Assembly (NCBI GenBank): GCA_013153915.1
Contig: JAADDL010000019.1
Coordinates: 1-14,791 of the forward strand
Length of the DNA stretch: 14,791 nucleotides
DNA from: Campylobacterota bacterium
Lineage (GTDB): Bacteria; Campylobacterota; Campylobacteria; Campylobacterales; JALSKU01
Direction: 5' to 3'
Numbering within the stretch: position 1 is the first letter of the stretch; each line of letters starts with the position of its first letter. Shown in pieces: positions 1 through 7,897 of the stretch. The notes under the pieces were generated by a model. It was given only the letters and a program-made list of their open reading frames with translations, was not told the DNA's origin and did no database searches. Position numbers and translations under genes: made by a program.

Positions 1-789
1 TATAGGTACATTGACAATATAATATCCATCTATCAAGCTATCTTTTTTAAAAATATAGTCATAATCTTTTATGTTTACAAGATATGGGATGCTATAAGTC
101 TCTATAAGTTTTAAAATATCTTTATCTATACTATGGATAATACGATAACCATTTTTTGCCGTCATACACTCTTTAGAACCATTTTGTTTTAACAAATTTT
201 TATCTATAATTACTGCACTTTTAATATTTTCCTGCTTTAATTTATCGTAGATTTTACCAAATGACGCAAATGCTTCTACTATACCTAAAAATTGATGTTT
301 GCTATCATATATCGGCACAATTCCCGTAAATAATATATTATTGTTTTTTACCAAAATCTCTTTTTTAGGATGTGGATTTTGAAATAATTCTTTTAAATCT
401 TGAAGAGTATTTGTTATATTTTCATCCTCATCTTCTTTATTCCAAGAGATATAAACCCTTTTTCCTTTTCTATCAACAATTTGAATGCGAAAATCATTAT
501 AATCAAAATAGTTCTTAGGTATTTTGAAAAAGTTTTTAGTATTTAAATATTTGTATCTTTTACTTTTTAACGCTTTTATCAATTTTTTATTGAGCGCAAA
601 ATTTTTAGCTATCATATACGCATCTTCTTCTCTAGTAGATATAAAATTCTCTATTTCGTTTTTAATAGCATTCGTATAGTTTTTTTCGCTATTATAAATA
701 TATCTTTCGGACATCATAAAATATGCTATAAACAGCACCGCAAATGAGATGACTAAAAAATAAACACTTCTTAAATAGTGATTCAACAT
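1..789 (-). CDS. Membrane-anchored Cache-type sensor protein, N-terminal part (C-terminus beyond window)
   Basis: The minus-strand frame is open for 263 codons from ATG at 789 to the left edge, so the gene is cut. It starts with a short cytoplasmic tail and one membrane segment (about residues 8-26, rich in L/V/F/I). A periplasmic region follows with RIQIVDRKGKRVY (about 102-114) and GIVPIYDSKHQFLGIVEA (about 155-172). That pattern resembles the double-Cache sensor domains common in Campylobacterota histidine kinases, diguanylate cyclases and chemoreceptors. The output domain is not visible, so the class is undecided. The start is supported by AGGA about 8 bases upstream and an in-frame TAG just before it. 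The gene lies 17 bp downstream of the ODP-GGDEF gene on the same strand and is probably co-transcribed with it. The ligand is unknown. Confidence 0.72.
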   Translation of the reverse strand, partial: MLNHYLRSVYFLVISFAVLFIAYFMMSERYIYNSEKNYTNAIKNEIENFISTREEDAYMIAKNFALNKKLIKALKSKRYKYLNTKNFFKIPKNYFDYNDFRIQIVDRKGKRVYISWNKEDEDENITNTLQDLKELFQNPHPKKEILVKNNNILFTGIVPIYDSKHQFLGIVEAFASFGKIYDKLKQENIKSAVIIDKNLLKQNGSKECMTAKNGYRIIHSIDKDILKLIETYSIPYLVNIKDYDYIFKKDSLIDGYYIVNVPI

Positions 790-806
790 CAATATATCCT
801 AATATT

Positions 807-2444
807 CTACAAATTTACAACCTTATTTCTACCGGTTTGCTTAGCTTTATACAGTCTTTGGTCTGCCTTTTCAATAAACCTACATATATCGTCTTCACCT
901 CCATATTGATAAACCCCTGCACTTATAGTAATCTTTACTTTATCCTCGCAAAAAGTTTTATTTTGCACGATTTTTCTAATTTTATCTATCTTTAAAGTAG
1001 CGTTTTTTTCATCCGTAAAAGGCATAACTATCAAAAATTCTTCTCCTCCGTATCTTATAACTATATCGCTCTTTCTAAGATTTTTCAACAATAACTCCGA
1101 TATCTCTTTTAAAACCTCATCCCCGCAAAGATGACCCAAAGTATCGTTTACTTTTTTAAAAAAATCGATATCGACCATCGATATAGATAGAGGTTTTTTA
1201 TCTTTTTTAGCCTCTATCATCTTATCTTTTAACGCGTCATTCATGTATTCTCTATTATATAGACCGGTTAAAACATCTTTTATAGCCTTTACTTGCAAAT
1301 CATGATATCTTATGTCTTTGTCAAAACCTATAGTAAAAGGGACTAAAATTTTATTGATAAACATCTCAACAAGTTTTTTATCTTTTTTTTCGGTATTATC
1401 GAAATAAAATTCTACTTTTCCTATCTCTACTCCGTCTTTAACCAATAATTTAACCAAAGAAACAGCATCCGTTCTAGGTTTTTTAATACCGTCTTTTTTA
1501 CCTCTGACACCCTTTTTGTCAACTAGATAATACAATTCGTAACCGGCATCCACGGTTCTATAAACACACATTTTTTTCAATTTGTGTATATAATTGCTTA
1601 TATTTACGAAAAGATTTCTAAGCAACATCTCAAAAGACGATAAAGAGACGATATCCTCAAAAAACTTTTTCATCAAATCATCAGTCTTGTTTAAAATAAA
1701 TATATCGGACTCCCTTTCGTCAAGCATATACAATCCACAATTTAAATCTCTCATCTTTTCTATGATCGGACTTATAAGATCTTTTTCTATAATTGAACCA
1801 TGCTGGGGAGCTATAAGGTTGGGGTTTACTTTTTCTATCTGATCCAATGTGTGATTTAATATAACTTTTGACGGCATATAGTGAATATGAAAAAGCTTTA
1901 CGCTTTCAAAATAGCTCAAATCTTTGGCGTACAAAGAGAACTCTTCAGTCAAACCTCCGAATATATCGCTTGAAAATAGTGTTTTTGTCTGCTTGTCAAA
2001 TGTGCAAAAAGCTCCCGCAAAATGAGCATAAGGAGTAAATATAAACTCAAGCTCCCTTCCGCCCTCCAAGGTCAGCTTCCAATCATGCTGATCTATAAGC
2101 CAAAAAGGGGTCTTCCACTGATAATGTTTAAGTAAAGTTTCAGTCCTCCAGTGCGTTATAAACACCTTGTCATTTCTTGGAATGATTGTTTCAAGAGTTG
2201 CGACACAGCCGACGATATCGGGATCTTGATGATGCAATATGATATATTTTATATCATTTATTGGTAAAATAGAAGTGATTTTATTTAGTGTCGTAGGAAA
2301 CGTTATCATGCTACCCGGATCGATCAAAACTGACTCTTTTCCGTTTTTGATCAAATAAACATGGCACTGAAAAGAGTCGTCGGGTATCACGTAACCAACC
2401 CAAAAGATATCGGGCGCAATCTCAATCGGCTTAGAAAAATCCAT
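807..2444 (-). CDS. Di-iron oxygen-sensor (ODP/MBL-fold) fused to GGDEF diguanylate cyclase
   Basis: This cytoplasmic 545-residue protein has no membrane segment. The N-terminal ~235 residues match the metallo-beta-lactamase fold of flavodiiron and ODP proteins. Likely metal ligands are H72, D74 and D76 (in HHQDPD), H141 (YAHFAG), D160 (SSDIFGG) and H215 (PQHG). The HxExDH motif of classic flavodiiron proteins is here HxDxDI. A GAF-like linker (about 235-380) follows, then a GGDEF domain (about 385-545) with GGEEF at 466-470 and an RxxD product-inhibition site at R457-D460. It should therefore make cyclic di-GMP, gated by O2 or NO at the di-iron site; the gating is inferred from family knowledge. 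I chose ATG at 2444 because AAGGAAG lies just upstream; a TTG at 2471 would add nine residues. It diverges from the haem-lipoprotein operon. Confidence 0.88.
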   Translation of the reverse strand: MDFSKPIEIAPDIFWVGYVIPDDSFQCHVYLIKNGKESVLIDPGSMITFPTTLNKITSILPINDIKYIILHHQDPDIVGCVATLETIIPRNDKVFITHWRTETLLKHYQWKTPFWLIDQHDWKLTLEGGRELEFIFTPYAHFAGAFCTFDKQTKTLFSSDIFGGLTEEFSLYAKDLSYFESVKLFHIHYMPSKVILNHTLDQIEKVNPNLIAPQHGSIIEKDLISPIIEKMRDLNCGLYMLDERESDIFILNKTDDLMKKFFEDIVSLSSFEMLLRNLFVNISNYIHKLKKMCVYRTVDAGYELYYLVDKKGVRGKKDGIKKPRTDAVSLVKLLVKDGVEIGKVEFYFDNTEKKDKKLVEMFINKILVPFTIGFDKDIRYHDLQVKAIKDVLTGLYNREYMNDALKDKMIEAKKDKKPLSISMVDIDFFKKVNDTLGHLCGDEVLKEISELLLKNLRKSDIVIRYGGEEFLIVMPFTDEKNATLKIDKIRKIVQNKTFCEDKVKITISAGVYQYGGEDDICRFIEKADQRLYKAKQTGRNKVVNL

Positions 2445-2470
2445 TTTTCTTCCTTCTTTAATATAACTCA

Positions 2471-2482
2471 ATTATAATTATA
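2471..2482 (-). promoter_or_regulatory. Candidate -10 boxes for the ODP-GGDEF operon
   Basis: On the minus strand, TATAAT occurs twice back to back, read from 2482-2477 and 2476-2471. Either copy lies 27-38 bases upstream of the ATG at 2444, leaving a leader of about 20 bases. No convincing -35 box is visible, which is common for housekeeping promoters in this phylum. AT-rich DNA produces such matches by chance, so the call is tentative. Confidence 0.35.
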
Positions 2483-2630
2483 TCGGCTTTCTCTTTAAAA
2501 AAATTTATATTAGAAATATTTTTATAGAGACTTTATTAATATGTATTTCTTTCTAACCTTTCAACTGTTATTTTCAAAAATATTATAAATTATACTTATA
2601 TTCTATTTTTTTTAATTTACATCACTTAAG

Positions 2631-2648
2631 CTTAACACAAACTTAACA
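2631..2648 (+). promoter_or_regulatory. Direct repeat CTTAACA x2, 11-bp period: candidate activator site
   Basis: CTTAACA occurs at 2631-2637 and again at 2642-2648, so the copies are one DNA turn apart. A partial copy, CTTAAG, lies at 2625-2630. The pair sits where a -35 box would be for the -10 box at 2658. This layout is typical of OmpR/PhoB-family response-regulator sites that replace a weak -35. The regulator is unknown. Confidence 0.35.
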
Positions 2649-2657
2649 AATACTTTA

Positions 2658-2663
2658 TATAAT
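2658..2663 (+). promoter_or_regulatory. -10 box of the haem-lipoprotein operon
   Basis: A perfect TATAAT lies 30 bases upstream of the ATG at 2694. Transcription would start near 2670 and give a leader of about 24 bases containing the AAGGAG ribosome site at about 2682-2687. No TTGACA-like box lies at 16-18 bp, but the CTTAACA direct repeat occupies that region. The rest of the 249-bp divergent intergenic region (2445-2693) is AT-rich and I see no other element in it. Confidence 0.5.
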
Positions 2664-2693
2664 TCACTGATTTTAAATTTTAAAGGAGTAATA

Positions 2694-5600
2694 ATGCTTA
2701 TTTCTCAAGGGAGAGTTTTTTTACTGTCCGTAAGTTTAGCAAGTTTGCTAGCATTGAGCGGTTGTAACGATAGCGGAACTATCGGCGACACCTCGACGGC
2801 TACGACTTCAACGCTTGACGGTACGGTAGTTGACGATATTATTGATAATGGTTTAGTCGATATATACGCCGACAGTCTCGGCGGAGAGTTGCTTAAAACA
2901 ACTAGAACGGACGAGAACGGTAGTTTTAAAGTTGACATCGATTATGAAGGGGTCGTTGTAGCAAAAGTTACATGCGACCAAGATTCTAAACTTGTTAAAG
3001 ACGATGGAAGCGAGGTCGCCTGCAACCTAAGCGAACCTTTATATTCGGCATCCGCCGTATCTAAAAATGGAGAAAACAAGCTAAATGTATCTCCCGTATC
3101 TACCGCTATGGTATATCTTGCCACCAAAGGAGATATCAATCAAACAATCTCACCCGAACAACTAAGCAAAGCGAAACACGACACCGAAGTTATATTTGCT
3201 GTAGATCCTATAGCTACAAACCCTGTCAAGGATATAATATATAAAAATGTTATAAAAGCAATACATGACAAATCCAACGGCGATGTTATGTCATATACTC
3301 ACATATTAAGTTCCAAATTGGTTGAAGATTTAACTGATGACAAATTAGACGATAGTGATATCCAAAATTTTATTACCTCACTAAAGACGAACTATAATGT
3401 TGCGGTTCCTATTATAAACTATGTTCAAAGTGACGAAAATATTAGTAGTGTAAAAATTTCTGAGATACCAATCAATCTCTTACCGCAAAACGGTACGCAA
3501 AATTACCTTTTTTACGGAGAGGTAAATCCATCTGGTCTTGGAAGTTTAAGTAATGCTATGGTTTTTGATTCATCTGATCCTAAAAAGATTATCGTAGAAA
3601 ATAACGATACCGGCGAAGTAAGCTATCCTGTTAGCACTACCTTTATGGAATACAACGCTACTACTAAAGAGTATAGCGATCTATATGTGGATAAGCTGTG
3701 CTATGCGTCAAACGGCAAAGCTTATACGGTTTCTCTTAAAAAAGGTGACGGAGAGCCTAAGGAGATTCAAAACTCATCGGCTACGAATTTAAGTGATTTT
3801 GATTATGAAGATATATTTTATCTTGGCATGAAGCAGTACTTGACGGCAAAAGACAATGATACAAATCAAACTGTTTTAATAACTCCAGATATGGGACCGT
3901 CTGATAGTCCTATTGTTTTAGGGGACAGAAAGTTTTTAAGCATAACTTACCCCAAATATGGAGATCCTATAGACGGCTTCCTGGTTTATAATAACGAAAC
4001 CGAAAAAGTTCAAAAATGTAAACTCGATATGAGCGAGTGTAGCGATATAGACTTCGGAGTCGATGTGGGAAGCAGAGATTTTGAAGGAGATATTGCAGGT
4101 AGTACAAATGCTCTTTTTATGATAGATGATACTCCTTATAAACTTGATAAAGCCACCTTAAAAGTTACATCTATAGATCTTGGTGACAAAAAAATATATT
4201 CCGGTCACGGAACTACAAGCTTGCATGGAGATAGTTTCTACTTTATAGGCGAGGATCGCAATTTATATAGAGTAAATTTTTCTGAGGATAAAGTGATACA
4301 AATTACCCCCAATCCTGACGAAAGAATAGAAAGAATAAGAGACTTCACAAATGACTGGGTCATATATGGTAGCGACACATTGTTGTTGGCTGCAAAAAAA
4401 GATGGCACATCAAAAGAACCGATTCTTTTATCTGAAACCACAACAACAAAAGGATATAAATATGCAAGATTCGGTGTAGGTGATGACTTCTTGTTTGTAA
4501 CATACAGTTTAGATACGCAAACGGGCAATACGCACTATAAAGCTTGTATTTTTAATAATGGAGATATAAGCTGTAAAGATGATAGCTTCTGGGCAGGCGT
4601 AAGTGCTAAAAAGAGCGGTATTTTAAATTTAAAATCTGACTATCCTTATGAACCTTATGCCTATATAAGAGTCGACAATACCGATGATTTCGGTGGCGGA
4701 ACTTTAAAGGCGGTAAATCCTCAAACACCTTTTGCCGACGGTTTAAATATGGGACAAATCTCAAAATACAACTTTCAAACATTTTTAACTAACTCTCGCT
4801 ATATCAATCAAACAGTTGATGATGAGGGTGGTATTGTAATATTTGCTAAAAATGATACCAATTTTCATGTTGATGCATTTTATATGAATTTACTCAAAGA
4901 AAATTCATTGGTTCAGTTAACAGACACGGATCCGTTTCCTGATGTCATAAGCGGCAGAGACCACTGCCATGGAAGAGTATGTATGATATGTCACAACCTT
5001 GCAGGCGGAAAGATATATCAAGATTTAACCGGCAGAAAATCGGCATACGGATATAGGGTCAAATTGGTATTTGAAAACGGAAAAGAGTTTTTAGCGGATA
5101 TAGCAAAAGGTGCCGGTGAAAACTTTAGTCTACCTGTTAAAAATCTTGCAAATGGCAAATTTCAAGCTGAGGTTTTAGATAAAGACGGAAAAGTGGTAAA
5201 TAGTTCTGACGGTTTTTATCACGATGGCGTAGCCGCATCAAACTGTAACTATTGTCATGCAAGATACGGTGCTATGAGAGAAGGCGCTCCGGGAGTTATA
5301 TATATAGGTGAACAAAGTACGGAAGAAGGCTCAACAGCAACGGGAGATACCTCCCTCCACGCTCTCCAACCCCAAACGGGTACGACCAACCTGCTCTTCT
5401 ACGGAGAGGTTAACCCCGAAGGTTTGGGAACTTTAAGAAATGTTAAAGTTATAGATCCCGAAGATCCTGCTAACGTATATGTAGACAATAACGATACAAG
5501 CGACGTTAGATCTCCTGTCGTAGTTACGACTTTGGATTACAACGCTACGACGAATAGTTATAGCGATTTTCACGATAAAACTCTATGCTACGTATCTAAC

Positions 5601-7211
5601 GGTGTAGCTTATACCGTCGATTTAGAGAAATCAGATAGCAACCCTACCCAACTTCAAAATAGTAGCGCTACTAATCTTGACGATCCGAGCTATACCAAGA
5701 TAAACTATCTCGGAATGCTCCAATATCTTATAGCCGAGGATAAAGATACCAATCAAACAATCCTCATAACTCCAGATATGGACGCAAATACCGCTCCTAT
5801 AGTATTCGGAGACAAAAAACTATTAAGCGTTACCTATCCTAAATACGGAGATCCTATAGACGGCTATCTGGTTTATAACAACGAAACCGAAAAAGTTCAA
5901 AAGTGTAAACTCGATATGAGCGAGTGTAACGATATAGACTTCGGAGTCGATGTAGGAAGCAGGGATTTTGAAGACGATCTCGGAGGAACGACCTATAGCG
6001 CGTTTATAATCGGGGACGATATCTATAGGCTAAACAAAGCCGACGGTAACGTAACCAAGACGGACTTTAACGCCACTACCATAGATAGAACCTACGTTCA
6101 AGGCAAAGACGTATATATAGTAGGAGACGACCATAACGTATATAGAGTGGATATGATCAATAACGAAACGATCAAACTCACTCCCGAGCCCGACGACGAT
6201 ATAGAGAGGATAAGAGCTTGGACCGATAACTACGTAATATGCGGTAGCGATACTCTTTTGATGGCTTTCAAAAAAGACGGAACCTCGACGGATCCTATCG
6301 TACTGGCTAAAACGGGAAAAACCGAAGGTTATAAGTACGTAAAAGAGTACGGCATGGGAAACGTATTTTTGCTTGAAAAATACGCTCTTAATACCGATAC
6401 GGGAGATACTACTTATTCGGCTTGTATATTTAACGACGATAACGGTAGTATAACTTGTAAAGAGGATAGCTTCTGGGCGGGAGTAGCCTTTAAGAAAGAG
6501 GGAACGTTCGATTTTGATTCGAGTATCAAGTATACTCCTTACGCATATATAAGGGTTGACGATACCGATAACTACGGAGGAGGAACTCTAAAGGCTATAG
6601 ATCCAGCATATCCTCTTGACGACGGAATAGCTATGGGTAAGGTTGAAAACTATAATTTCCAAACCTTTATAACCAACTCTACGTATAGATACCTAAATAC
6701 CATAGTCGACGGTAACGGAGGTATAGTCTTATATGCCAAAAACGATACGACTTTTCACGTAGATTCTTTCTATATGAATCTGCTAAAAGAGAATTCGGTA
6801 GTACAATTAACAAATACCGACCCGTTTCCGGGAGTTATAAGCGGTAGAGACCACTGTCACGGAAGAGTATGTATGCTATGCCATAACCTTGCGGGCGGAA
6901 AGATATATACCGATCCTGAAGGTAGCCACTCCGCATACGGATATAGAGTACAGTTGGAGTTTGAAAACGGCGGTACTCTTTTGGCGGATATAGCCAAAGG
7001 GGCAGGTGAAAACTTTAGCCTTCATATTCCAGATCTTGCAGGCAAGGTCTTTAAAGTTAAAATCCTGGACGAAAACCAAACGGTGGTCAACCAAAGCGAC
7101 GACTTCGATCACTACGGCGTATCGTACTCCAATTGTAACTACTGCCACGGAAGAGACGGAGATACCAGATTAGGCGCTCCGGGGGCTATTAGCGTGGTTC
7201 CGGTGGAGTAA
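2694..7211 (+). CDS. Large tandem-module tetra-haem c-type cytochrome lipoprotein
   Basis: The 1505-residue exported protein has a lipoprotein signal with lipobox LSGC, giving a lipidated C24. Residues ~40-100 look like a carboxypeptidase-regulatory/Ig-like beta domain (DGTVVDD...TDENGSFKV). Residues ~105-255 are mostly helical and of unknown role. Two homologous modules follow, at about 264-892 and 893-1505. Each starts with LFYGEVNP and contains repeated strand-rich segments that suggest a beta-propeller (inference). Each ends in a two-haem segment: CMICH 763-767 and CNYCH 851-855, then CMLCH 1393-1397 and CNYCH 1481-1485. An ~85-residue Ig-like insert containing KGAGENFSL separates the two haem motifs of each module. 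Paired cysteines such as CKLDMSEC recur in both copies and may form disulfides. An AAGGAG site precedes the ATG. It probably sits in the outer membrane and transfers electrons. I know no experimentally characterised homologue. Confidence 0.85.
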   Translation: MLISQGRVFLLSVSLASLLALSGCNDSGTIGDTSTATTSTLDGTVVDDIIDNGLVDIYADSLGGELLKTTRTDENGSFKVDIDYEGVVVAKVTCDQDSKLVKDDGSEVACNLSEPLYSASAVSKNGENKLNVSPVSTAMVYLATKGDINQTISPEQLSKAKHDTEVIFAVDPIATNPVKDIIYKNVIKAIHDKSNGDVMSYTHILSSKLVEDLTDDKLDDSDIQNFITSLKTNYNVAVPIINYVQSDENISSVKISEIPINLLPQNGTQNYLFYGEVNPSGLGSLSNAMVFDSSDPKKIIVENNDTGEVSYPVSTTFMEYNATTKEYSDLYVDKLCYASNGKAYTVSLKKGDGEPKEIQNSSATNLSDFDYEDIFYLGMKQYLTAKDNDTNQTVLITPDMGPSDSPIVLGDRKFLSITYPKYGDPIDGFLVYNNETEKVQKCKLDMSECSDIDFGVDVGSRDFEGDIAGSTNALFMIDDTPYKLDKATLKVTSIDLGDKKIYSGHGTTSLHGDSFYFIGEDRNLYRVNFSEDKVIQITPNPDERIERIRDFTNDWVIYGSDTLLLAAKKDGTSKEPILLSETTTTKGYKYARFGVGDDFLFVTYSLDTQTGNTHYKACIFNNGDISCKDDSFWAGVSAKKSGILNLKSDYPYEPYAYIRVDNTDDFGGGTLKAVNPQTPFADGLNMGQISKYNFQTFLTNSRYINQTVDDEGGIVIFAKNDTNFHVDAFYMNLLKENSLVQLTDTDPFPDVISGRDHCHGRVCMICHNLAGGKIYQDLTGRKSAYGYRVKLVFENGKEFLADIAKGAGENFSLPVKNLANGKFQAEVLDKDGKVVNSSDGFYHDGVAASNCNYCHARYGAMREGAPGVIYIGEQSTEEGSTATGDTSLHALQPQTGTTNLLFYGEVNPEGLGTLRNVKVIDPEDPANVYVDNNDTSDVRSPVVVTTLDYNATTNSYSDFHDKTLCYVSNGVAYTVDLEKSDSNPTQLQNSSATNLDDPSYTKINYLGMLQYLIAEDKDTNQTILITPDMDANTAPIVFGDKKLLSVTYPKYGDPIDGYLVYNNETEKVQKCKLDMSECNDIDFGVDVGSRDFEDDLGGTTYSAFIIGDDIYRLNKADGNVTKTDFNATTIDRTYVQGKDVYIVGDDHNVYRVDMINNETIKLTPEPDDDIERIRAWTDNYVICGSDTLLMAFKKDGTSTDPIVLAKTGKTEGYKYVKEYGMGNVFLLEKYALNTDTGDTTYSACIFNDDNGSITCKEDSFWAGVAFKKEGTFDFDSSIKYTPYAYIRVDDTDNYGGGTLKAIDPAYPLDDGIAMGKVENYNFQTFITNSTYRYLNTIVDGNGGIVLYAKNDTTFHVDSFYMNLLKENSVVQLTNTDPFPGVISGRDHCHGRVCMLCHNLAGGKIYTDPEGSHSAYGYRVQLEFENGGTLLADIAKGAGENFSLHIPDLAGKVFKVKILDENQTVVNQSDDFDHYGVSYSNCNYCHGRDGDTRLGAPGAISVVPVE
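3483..5369 (+). repeat. Intragenic tandem module A of the haem lipoprotein
   Basis: First copy of a ~1.89-kb coding duplication, from PQNGTQN to the linker after CNYCHARYG and GAPGVIYI. The offset to module B is 1887 bp in its first part and 1890 bp by the first haem motif, so only about one codon of net insertion separates the copies. Module A looks more AT-rich: a hand count of 3781-3840 gives 17 of 60 G+C, against 24 of 60 in the matched stretch 5668-5727. Confidence 0.9.
5370..7208 (+). repeat. Intragenic tandem module B of the haem lipoprotein
   Basis: Second copy of the module, from PQTGTTN to the C-terminus, with the same order of landmarks: LFYGEVNP, QNSSATNL, YGDPIDG, the CKLDMSEC pair, DSFWAG, DHCHGRVC, CMLCH, GAGENFSL, CNYCH, GAPG. 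Similarity to module A is uneven. The block 5848-5973 is about 94% identical to 3961-4086 at DNA level, whereas the sequence just after it is poorly matched. Confidence 0.9.
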
Positions 7212-7220
7212 GGAAAGCAC

Positions 7221-7679
7221 ATGAAAAAATATCTATTGTGGCTTGCAACCGTATCCCTACTTCTGGCTTACCAGAAGGGGGATACCCTGGATAAAAATAT
7301 GGTACAAAAACTTCAACTTGATAAAGATAAAATTTATATAGTTGATTTTTTTGCGTCTTGGTGCATCTCTTGCAAAAGAGAGATACCTTTTGTAAATAAG
7401 TTATATAACAAACTTGATAAAAATAAAGTAGATATCATCGGTATAGATGTAGATGAAGAGATAAAAGAAGGAGAGCGTTTTCAAAATATGCTGAAAAATA
7501 GCGACGATTTAAGTTTTAGGGTCGTTAATGACCCTAACGGTGAAATAGTCAACCGTTTCAATCCGGTCGGAATGCCTTCTATTTATATCATCAAAAACAA
7601 TAAAGTAGAAGATATAATAATAGGAGCAAAAGACGACATAGATAAACTTTTGAGCAAAAAGATAGAGGAGTTGCAATGA
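7221..7679 (+). CDS. TlpA/ResA-like periplasmic thioredoxin
   Basis: The 152-residue protein has a hydrophobic N-terminus (about 4-17) acting as signal peptide or anchor. A thioredoxin fold follows, with FFASWCISCKREIPF carrying the active-site pair C48 and C51 and cis-proline P119 in GMPS. TlpA/ResA/CcmG proteins reduce disulfides outside the cytoplasm, often keeping CxxCH cysteines ready for haem attachment. Here it follows the tetra-haem lipoprotein gene by 9 bp and overlaps the DUF4266 gene by ATGA, so either product is a plausible client; the choice is inference. The AGGAAA ribosome site overlaps the end of the upstream gene. It is short for a TlpA-like protein and lacks the extra insert of many CcmG proteins. 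Confidence 0.88.
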   Translation: MKKYLLWLATVSLLLAYQKGDTLDKNMVQKLQLDKDKIYIVDFFASWCISCKREIPFVNKLYNKLDKNKVDIIGIDVDEEIKEGERFQNMLKNSDDLSFRVVNDPNGEIVNRFNPVGMPSIYIIKNNKVEDIIIGAKDDIDKLLSKKIEELQ

Positions 7680-7897
7680 TTAAAATAGCATGCCTAACAT
7701 TGTGTTTGCTCCTTTTTCAAGGATGCGCCTTAATAAAACCCGTAAAACCATGGCAAAAAGGAATATTGGCTAAAGATATCATGAAACCCGATAACGGCAA
7801 CTCTATGATAACCAAATTTTCAAAACATGTTTTCTTTTCAAAAGAAGCGAGTAAAGGTGGCGGAGGAGTAGCCGGAGGAGGTTGCGGATGCAATTAA
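7676..7897 (+). CDS. DUF4266-type small lipoprotein with C-terminal GGGCGCN
   Basis: The 73-residue protein has a signal sequence ending in FQGC, so C17 is the likely lipidated cysteine. The mature part contains KPVKPWQKGILAKDIM (about 21-36), which I recognise as the DUF4266 signature. It then has KHVFFSKEASKGGGG and a terminal GGGCGCN with C70 and C72. The role of the family is not established to my knowledge. The closely spaced terminal cysteines could bind metal, form a disulfide handled by the upstream TlpA-like protein, or attach to a partner; this is inference. It overlaps the thioredoxin gene by 4 bp (ATGA) and the DUF3570 gene by 10 bp, so the three are probably translationally coupled. 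Confidence 0.85.
   Translation: MIKIACLTLCLLLFQGCALIKPVKPWQKGILAKDIMKPDNGNSMITKFSKHVFFSKEASKGGGGVAGGGCGCN
7874..7882 (+). promoter_or_regulatory. Ribosome site GGAGGAGGT inside the DUF4266 gene
   Basis: This strong Shine-Dalgarno sequence lies 5 bases before the ATG at 7888 and decides the start of the DUF3570 gene in place of a TTG at 7882. The same bases help encode the glycine run before the terminal CGCN of the DUF4266 protein. Confidence 0.75.

Noticed and set aside
1594..1842. Plus-strand 82-codon frame inside the ODP-GGDEF gene
   Set aside because: It is antisense to a conserved domain and shows no supporting signals.
2784..2811. GDTSTATTST after the lipobox as a flavinylation motif
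   Set aside because: The spacing is right from Asp, but the Ala before the acceptor is Thr. It looks like an ordinary Ser/Thr-rich lipoprotein linker.
3765..3789. QNSSATNL in the lipoprotein (and its module B copy near 5656-5680) as a possible ApbE flavinylation site
   Set aside because: It has SSAT but lacks the Asp three residues before the Ser (Ile or Leu is there), and Gly is replaced by Ser. It is a weaker match than the DUF3570 motifs.
2705..4528. Antisense open frames within the lipoprotein gene (for example 2705-2938, 2942-3139, 4238-4528)
   Set aside because: They are opposite-strand shadows of a clearly coding frame, without ribosome sites or recognisable protein features.
3483..7208. 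Insertion sequence or transposition as the cause of the long repeat
   Set aside because: The repeat is in frame, wholly inside one coding sequence, and has no terminal inverted repeats or transposase. It is a domain duplication.
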